A stretch of 64,000 nucleotides of DNA. Origin: Eggerthellaceae bacterium. Its GTDB lineage: Bacteria; Actinomycetota; Coriobacteriia; Coriobacteriales; Eggerthellaceae. Of the stretch, positions 58,687 to 64,000 are shown in pieces. Every line of letters starts with the position of its first letter. Position 1 is the first letter of the stretch. Where the stretch lies: positions 1-64,000 of the forward strand of contig CAJTDS010000007.1 of assembly GCA_910575165.1 (NCBI GenBank), given 5' to 3'. Under the pieces are notes generated by a model. It had not been told where the DNA came from and made no database searches. It worked only from the letters and a program-made list of their open reading frames with translations. The translations under genes were made by a program, and so were the position numbers.

Positions 58687-59526
58687 ATGGGCGAGGTGGA
58701 ACCTGTTCGGGCGGCGGATGTGAGGGCTGTCAGGCCCGATGCGCTGACCCCTGCCGAGACGTTGGCGAAAGCCGAGGCACTTGGCGTTTCCAAGGCGGCC
58801 ATGGCTTCGGGCCGCTGCTTTCTTTCTGCCATGCTGGCCGGTGCCTTCATTGCCTTCGGCGCCCTCTACTTCTGTATGGTGATGGCCGACGCTGACCTGC
58901 CCTTCGCCGCCCAGAGGATTTTGGGCGGCATCTGCTTCTGCCTGGGGCTTGTGCTCGTGCTCTGCTGCGGCGCCGAGCTGTTCACGGGAAACATCCTGCT
59001 CGTGTGCGCGAAGGCCTCCGGGAAGGTTCCCTGGTCGGGGGTGCTTCGCAATTGGGGTTTGGTGTGGCTCGGCAACCTGGCGGGGGCCTTGGTGGCCGTC
59101 GCGCTGGTGCAGTTTGCCCAGATAGGCCTCATGAACGGCGGCGAGGTGGGGCAGGCTATGGTGTCCGTGGCCGCCGGCAAGGTGGTGCTCGACCCGGTGC
59201 CCCTGTTCTTCAAGGCGGTGCTGTGCAACGTGTTCGTGTGCCTGGCGGTATGGATCGGCTTTGCCGCCCGCACGGTGACCGACAAGGTGATCGGCATCCT
59301 GCTGCCCATCTCCGCCTTCGTGGCCTGCGGGTTCGAGCACTGCGTAGCGAACATGTTCTTTCTGGTGAACGGCCTGGTGGCAAACGCTGCGGGCTTCGGA
59401 GCCCCGGGGGCTGTCGAGGTTGCGGGCATCGCGTACAACCTGGTGCTCTCCACGGCCGGCAACATCGTGGGAGGCGTTCTTGTGGGCCTTGCCTACTGGT
59501 GCGTCTACCGCGCCCGCCAGTCGTGA
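58687..59526 (+). CDS. Formate/nitrite transporter (FNT) family channel
   Basis: A 279-residue pentameric-type channel of the FocA/NirC family, with about six membrane segments. GNILLVCAKASG and the pore-region histidine block ACGFEHCVANMFF match FNT proteins. It may export formate or take up formate, nitrite or hydrosulphide. The ATG at 58687 is chosen because GGAAAGGA lies about 10 nt upstream. An in-frame ATG at 58642, with no ribosome site, would add 15 residues. A hairpin follows the stop. Confidence 0.85.
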   Translation: MGEVEPVRAADVRAVRPDALTPAETLAKAEALGVSKAAMASGRCFLSAMLAGAFIAFGALYFCMVMADADLPFAAQRILGGICFCLGLVLVLCCGAELFTGNILLVCAKASGKVPWSGVLRNWGLVWLGNLAGALVAVALVQFAQIGLMNGGEVGQAMVSVAAGKVVLDPVPLFFKAVLCNVFVCLAVWIGFAARTVTDKVIGILLPISAFVACGFEHCVANMFFLVNGLVANAAGFGAPGAVEVAGIAYNLVLSTAGNIVGGVLVGLAYWCVYRARQS

Positions 59527-59544
59527 GGTTGCGTCGGATAGGTG

Positions 59545-59572
59545 GAGGGGCGGCCGAGACCGCCGCTCTTCA
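59545..59572 (+). terminator. Hairpin after the FNT channel gene
   Basis: GAGGGGCGG (59545-59553) and CCGCCGCTC (59560-59568) pair at 8 of 9 positions around a 6-nt loop, and TTCAG follows. The tail is weak, but the position just after the stop supports termination. A TAGAAT (59574-59579) just beyond may serve the next gene. Confidence 0.45.
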
Positions 59573-59643
59573 GATAGAATTTGTACGTTTGTGTTTGATT
59601 GCCGGCGCGGCAGAAAGCCGGCGGCGTGATGGGAAGGTTGTCG

Positions 59644-62577
59644 GTGGCTGACCGTATGGGCTCCTTCTTAGCGAGATGTGCTGGAAGGCTGACTGCATCT
59701 ACGAGATCGTGCGTTCTTGCCTACACGGCGGTTTTCCTCGCTGCTCTCCTGGTGACGCTGTTTCCCTTGGTCGTTAATGGAAAAAGTCTTTTGTGGTATA
59801 TGGATGCCACGGTGCAGGAGTATGCCTACTACGCCTACTTCGGGCATTGGGTGCGCGATGCGCTCTACCAGATTTTCGTCGCCCATGGTCCGGTGTCGAC
59901 ATGGTCTCCGTTCTGGGGATACGGTGATGACCTTTATACCAGCTATCTGCCATACCTCCTCAGCCCCTTCTCCTTGACGGCGATTCTGTTTTCCGCCGAG
60001 AACGCCGAGGCCGCTTACAACGCGGTGATTGTCTTACGGCTGTACGCAGCGGGGCTTGCGTTCATCCTCTATGCGCGTTTGCGCAACATAGGACGGCCAG
60101 AGTGCTTGCTCGGAGCGGTGTGCTACGTCTTCGCGGGGACGTCCGTGGTCATGTTCCTGCACCCCTCGTTCCTCGACAACCTCGTTATTTTTCCGTTGCT
60201 GCTGTCTGGCGTGGAGCTCTTGCTCGCCGGGCGAAACCCGCTGCTGTTCGTCTACGCCTTGTGCCTCGCGTGCCGCTCCCCTCAGTCCGCCCTTCCATTC
60301 TGCGTGTTCTTGCTGGTATACATTGTCTACCGGACTGTCTTCGCCCCCGACTCCCTGCCGCGAGAAGATCGTGCGCGCGCGGTGAGGCGACTTGTCGGTT
60401 ATGCAGCGCTTTCGATGGGGTTACAGATGGTCTTTCTGGCGCCCCTGCTTCTGGATACCATGCTGGGGATGGATCGGCTGCAGGTAGAGCGGGATGTTCC
60501 GCTTGCCTATTCGGGACAAACCTACATCTCTCTTTATCTGGGCCTGGTGGGCAGGGAAGTGCTGAACGCGGATGGCTACTGGGGGTTCGGCCCCCTGTTC
60601 CTGTGCGCCTTGGTGCTTCTGTGCCTTCGTTGGCGCGAGCACAAGGCCCTGACCCTGCTCGTTGCCGTTGTGGTCCTACTTGTAGGGGTGCCCTTCTTCT
60701 CCAGCGCGCTTAATGCGTTTCAGTATCCCAACGTTCGCTGGTTCTGGATGCCTGCGTTCGTCGGCGCGTGGGCAACCATGCGCATGCTCGGCTGCTTCGG
60801 GGGCCTGAGAGCCTCGGAGGCGAAGGTGCTGGTGACGGTTTGCGCGCTGTACGGAATCGTCGCTCTTCTGCTGCCGGGAGGGGAGGCTACGGCGTCGTTC
60901 TGGATAGCCTACGGCTGCTCCCTTGTCGTCGTGGGCGCTCTCGTCGCTTCGACTGCGCGCCTGATCGATGCCACGCGCACCTTCGCGCTGCTTGTCGCGG
61001 TGGCCGCCTTCGGAGGCGCTGTTAATCTGGCTACCTATGTTTCCCCTGCCTACGATGGCAATATCTCCGGTCTCAACGATGCGGGCGGCGCCTATGCGGA
61101 TATGGCCTACGGCTCGACCGCCGCTCTGGATAGGCTCAACGAGGACTATCACGGGCTGCAGCTCGAGGAGGGCGATCTGTGGCGCTACGATGATGCGGTC
61201 GATCACGCGAACAACGCCAATCTGTTCAACGAGCGCTTGGGCATCGACTTCTACTCCTCTCTCTACAGCAACGACGTCGACCAGTTCCATAGCGACCTGG
61301 CGTTGAACAATCCGTCAGCTGTGTACTATCTCGGCTTGAACGGGCGCAGCTCGTTGGAGGCGCTGCTCGGCGTGCGCTATTTCATCGCTCCGCGCGACGA
61401 CGAGGGGACCATCGTGCCCTTTCAGTTCGACGAGGTCTCCTATCGCTACTTTAACTGGGACGTTCTGACCACTCGCCAAAGTTTGGCTCTCGCTTTCGTC
61501 CAGAACGGGATGCTGACCCGCTCCCAGTGGGATTCCCTGTCGCCTATCGAGCGTCAATCCTGCCTGATGGGGTCCGTCGTTGTCGAAGATGCCGACTTGC
61601 CCGTCCTCGCGCAGTCCGGGCTGGCCCCTGTATCCCTCGACCCCGTCGGCGCTATGGCGTCGCTAGGCGCTCCGGACGAGGTTCCCTACGAGGTGACGAG
61701 CGCGGTCGACGTGCCCACGCCCGAGGACGCAGAGCGGGCGGCCCGGACTGGCAAGGAGCTGGACTATCCCCAGAAGCTCGCCGCGGGCGAGGCGTCCGGT
61801 TACGTTGTCCGCGCCGAGGATGGCCAGGGCTTTGTGGTGCGCAGCGGGTCGAGCAGAGTGCACCTCGACTTCGACGCGCCGGCAAACAGCGAGGTCTACG
61901 TCGTCTTCGAGAACCTTCGCTTCACTCCTTTCAGCAGACTTGACACCTACACCGACGAGGAATGGGAGAATGCTTCGGCCCTTGTGCGCGGCAGCGTGCT
62001 GTGGGATTCCGCTACCTCCGAGACGACGCAACGCGCTTCCGTGTGGGCCCGTGGCATCGACAGGAGCGCCTGGTCGCAGGGGCAGGTTTACACGACCGAC
62101 TACTTCATGTACGCCGGGCATCACGACTTCGCGCTCAACCTTGGCGTTTCCGAGGAGCCGTTGACCGGCGCGGTGCTGGAGTTCTCCGCGGCCGGCGTCT
62201 ACACGTACGACTCCATGACGGTGTGGGCCCAGCCCATGGACCGCTTCGATTCCGCCGTCGAGGAGCTGCAGCGCCAGCAGGCAAGCGACCTGCACTACGG
62301 CAACGGGGTCATCTCCGGGAACATCGACATGGAGGAGGACGGCCTGCTCTTCCTGTCCGTTTCCTACAGCGATGGCTGGTCGTGCACGGTTGACGGGCAG
62401 CCTGCCGACGTGCTGAAGGCCGATGTGGCGTTCATGGCCGTCCCCATGGCCGCCGGCGCCCATAGCTTCGAGCTGCGCTACACCACGCCCTACGCCTTCG
62501 AGGGGGCAATCGTGTCGGGCATCTCCCTTGCGGTGCTTGTCGTGCTCTTGATTCGCCGCAGGAGGCGCCCGCGATGA
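59644..62577 (+). CDS. YfhO-family polytopic membrane protein
   Basis: A 977-residue membrane protein of the YfhO family, in which characterised members act in cell-wall or lipoteichoic-acid glycosylation. The N-terminal ~450 residues contain about a dozen membrane helices, with the family-like DATVQEYAYYAYFG and YGDDLYTSYLPYLLSPFSL. A long extracytoplasmic domain (~450-945) ends in a beta-rich GWSCTVDGQPADVLKADVAF segment, and one final helix precedes a basic tail. The GTG at 59644 has GGGAAGG 6 nt upstream; earlier starts lack a site. It overlaps the flippase gene by 4 bp, so the two form one unit. Confidence 0.85.
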   Translation: MADRMGSFLARCAGRLTASTRSCVLAYTAVFLAALLVTLFPLVVNGKSLLWYMDATVQEYAYYAYFGHWVRDALYQIFVAHGPVSTWSPFWGYGDDLYTSYLPYLLSPFSLTAILFSAENAEAAYNAVIVLRLYAAGLAFILYARLRNIGRPECLLGAVCYVFAGTSVVMFLHPSFLDNLVIFPLLLSGVELLLAGRNPLLFVYALCLACRSPQSALPFCVFLLVYIVYRTVFAPDSLPREDRARAVRRLVGYAALSMGLQMVFLAPLLLDTMLGMDRLQVERDVPLAYSGQTYISLYLGLVGREVLNADGYWGFGPLFLCALVLLCLRWREHKALTLLVAVVVLLVGVPFFSSALNAFQYPNVRWFWMPAFVGAWATMRMLGCFGGLRASEAKVLVTVCALYGIVALLLPGGEATASFWIAYGCSLVVVGALVASTARLIDATRTFALLVAVAAFGGAVNLATYVSPAYDGNISGLNDAGGAYADMAYGSTAALDRLNEDYHGLQLEEGDLWRYDDAVDHANNANLFNERLGIDFYSSLYSNDVDQFHSDLALNNPSAVYYLGLNGRSSLEALLGVRYFIAPRDDEGTIVPFQFDEVSYRYFNWDVLTTRQSLALAFVQNGMLTRSQWDSLSPIERQSCLMGSVVVEDADLPVLAQSGLAPVSLDPVGAMASLGAPDEVPYEVTSAVDVPTPEDAERAARTGKELDYPQKLAAGEASGYVVRAEDGQGFVVRSGSSRVHLDFDAPANSEVYVVFENLRFTPFSRLDTYTDEEWENASALVRGSVLWDSATSETTQRASVWARGIDRSAWSQGQVYTTDYFMYAGHHDFALNLGVSEEPLTGAVLEFSAAGVYTYDSMTVWAQPMDRFDSAVEELQRQQASDLHYGNGVISGNIDMEEDGLLFLSVSYSDGWSCTVDGQPADVLKADVAFMAVPMAAGAHSFELRYTTPYAFEGAIVSGISLAVLVVLLIRRRRRPR

Positions 62578-63908
62578 GCGGCTCTTCGGTAGAACGCGCG
62601 CTAGCCTGCGAGGACGCGCTTCAGGGCCTCGATGCGCGCCAGGTCGCCAAGATAGAGCGCGCCTCCTACGTCTGGAACACGCTGGGAGGGCTCGTCAACG
62701 CCTTTCAGTCAGTGATCATGCTCATGGTGCTTATGCGCGTGAGCACGCCGGCGGTGGCCGGGGTGTTCACCATCGCCTACGCCAACGCGAACCTCTTCCT
62801 CAACCTGGGGAAGTACGGCATGCGCAGCTTCCAGGTGTCCGACGTGCGCCAAGCCTACACCTTCGGGGCCTATCTGCGCTCCCGCGTCATCACCACGGCG
62901 GCCATGGTGGCCGTCTCCTGCGCGTACCTGGCGTTCTCGGCCGTCACCTTGGACTATTCCGCCGACAAGGTGCTCGTCGTCCTCGTCATGGGCCTGTTCA
63001 AGGCCGTCGATGCGGTTGAGGACGTGTACTTCGGCAATTTTCAGCAGGTGGGGCGCCTGGACGTGGCGGGTCGGCTCGTCACGGCACGCGTTGCGTCCTC
63101 CATCGTCGTGTTCGGCGTCGGCGTCGTGTTGAGCGGCGATCTGCTGGCGCCCCTTGCGATCGCCACCGTCTACACGGCCCTGTTCCTGGTTGCCGCCTTG
63201 GCCTACGCCCGCCGGCGCTACGACCTGCCGCGGGGAGACCGCCGCATCGCTCCTGGCTCGGTGGTCGACCTGCTCAAGACCTGCTTCCCGCTGTTTTTGG
63301 CGGCCTTTCTGCTGTTCTACATCGGCAATGCGCCGAAGTACGCCATCGATGCCTGTCTCGGCGATGTCGAGCAGGCCTACTACGGGTTCATCGCCATGCC
63401 GGTGTTCATCGTTGGCCTGCTTGCGAGCTTCGTCTACAACCCCATCATCACGCCCATGTCCCGCTTCTGGGATGAAGGGCGCGCAGGCGAGTTCCTCCGC
63501 ATGTTCCTCGTGCAGGTGGGGGTGGTGATTGCCATCACCGCTGTGTGCGACCTGGGAGCCTACCTCATAGGGCTTCCCGTTCTCGGGTGGCTGTACAACG
63601 CCGATCTGAGCCCGTACCTCGTCGAGCTCTTGGTGCTGGTCTCCGGCGGCGGCCTTTACGCTCTGACCACGCTCTTCACGCTGGGAATCACCATCATGAG
63701 GAATCAGCGCCAGCTGGTATGGGGCTACGTGCTGGTGGCCATGGCGGCCATGGTCGTATCGAACCCCGTGGCGTCTCGGTGGGGCATCGCCGGCGCTTCC
63801 TGGGAATATTTCGTCCTCATGGCGGCCCTGTCGCTATGCTTCGGCATCATCTTCGCCGTCGGGTTTGCCCGCGCCTCTCGTAAGCGGGGTCGGCATTGCA
63901 GCCGATAG
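62574..63908 (+). CDS. Wzx-type polysaccharide flippase (MOP superfamily)
   Basis: A 444-residue integral membrane protein with about 12-14 hydrophobic segments of the polysaccharide-transporter (Wzx/RfbX) branch of the MOP superfamily. FTIAYANANLFLNLGKYGMRSFQVSDV near residues 61-87 and the later FYIGNAPKYAIDACLGD fit the family. It would flip lipid-linked oligosaccharide across the membrane. It overlaps the YfhO-type gene by ATGA, which points to a surface-glycan locus, the remainder of which lies beyond the right edge. Confidence 0.85.
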   Translation: MSGSSVERALACEDALQGLDARQVAKIERASYVWNTLGGLVNAFQSVIMLMVLMRVSTPAVAGVFTIAYANANLFLNLGKYGMRSFQVSDVRQAYTFGAYLRSRVITTAAMVAVSCAYLAFSAVTLDYSADKVLVVLVMGLFKAVDAVEDVYFGNFQQVGRLDVAGRLVTARVASSIVVFGVGVVLSGDLLAPLAIATVYTALFLVAALAYARRRYDLPRGDRRIAPGSVVDLLKTCFPLFLAAFLLFYIGNAPKYAIDACLGDVEQAYYGFIAMPVFIVGLLASFVYNPIITPMSRFWDEGRAGEFLRMFLVQVGVVIAITAVCDLGAYLIGLPVLGWLYNADLSPYLVELLVLVSGGGLYALTTLFTLGITIMRNQRQLVWGYVLVAMAAMVVSNPVASRWGIAGASWEYFVLMAALSLCFGIIFAVGFARASRKRGRHCSR

Positions 63909-64000
63909 GCGATAGGGAAGCTGCCCGCTAATATATTCTTCGCGCTTATAGAACTCCTGTTCCCCGTTGTTCGGCGGTCTCATCGCTGCTAGCTTATGCC
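63909..64000 (+). promoter_or_regulatory. Right-edge intergenic DNA with AT-rich promoter-like element
   Basis: The element at 63928-63950 (AATATAT, two to three variable bases, then GCGCTTATA) closely resembles 58528-58550 before the FNT channel. It probably marks a promoter or regulator site for a gene starting beyond the window. No coding start is visible in the last 92 bases. Confidence 0.4.

Overview
This 64 kb window is a gene-dense, high-GC bacterial chromosome segment. The gene content suggests an anaerobic actinomycete of the family Eggerthellaceae (Coriobacteriia). The clues are three regulators that join a polytopic membrane half to a C-terminal LuxR-type helix-turn-helix, two Tat-exported lipoprotein flavoenzymes next to such regulators, fermentation and respiration genes (Pta, a formate/nitrite channel, CydDC-like ABC proteins) and the high GC. 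The family assignment rests on known gene content, not on a database search. No rRNA, tRNA, CRISPR array or complete insertion sequence was seen.

Layout. 0.2-2.2 kb: a membrane-anchored protein of unknown function (minus strand) and a TerC-family membrane protein. 2.3-7.1 kb: a lower-glycolysis cluster gapA-pgk-tpiA-gpmI. 7.4-10.7 kb (minus): a Tat lipoprotein flavoprotein and its LuxR-type membrane regulator. 11.0-13.5 kb: cyclophilin, a TPR membrane protein, ndk. 13.9-18.1 kb: comEA-comEC-holA. 18.1-21.7 kb: divergent rpsT (with an unusually long tail) and lepA-dusB. 21.8-25.5 kb: hemW, flanked on both sides by AT-rich CTAG-N6-CTAG elements, then trmFO-xerC. 25.6-30.0 kb: a 22-codon ORF, uvrA with an SOS-like box, a GNAT acetyltransferase, tatA. 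30.2-38.5 kb: a second LuxR membrane regulator, then a tight run murB - CPA1 antiporter - cydD - cydC. 38.6-45.3 kb: tyrosine phosphatase, TetR regulator, a PurF-like protein without the glutaminase cysteine, an SOS-boxed Y-family polymerase with a YolD-like partner, icd. 45.4-52.3 kb: ileS-lspA-RluA-type synthase, hemH, coaBC. 52.3-56.3 kb: a third LuxR regulator divergent from a Tat-exported old-yellow-enzyme-type reductase. 56.6-59.5 kb: NlpC/P60 hydrolase, pta (minus), formate/nitrite channel. 59.6-63.9 kb: a YfhO-type membrane protein and a Wzx-type flippase, the probable start of a surface-polysaccharide locus that continues to the right.

How it fits together: most of the window is housekeeping (glycolysis, translation, cofactor and wall synthesis, DNA repair). 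The accessory signal lies in the regulator/flavoenzyme pairs, which look like environment-sensing modules controlling extracytoplasmic reduction of unknown substrates, and in several repeat elements in intergenic DNA: paired elements around hemW, a mirrored 22-bp element between rpsT and lepA, a TATGCAAT inverted repeat before the first flavoprotein and CAATGATGTGAT direct repeats before the second. No wholly new multi-gene system was proven. The best leads are the hemW-flanking elements, the exported old yellow enzyme, the cysteine-less PurF homologue and the long S20 tail.
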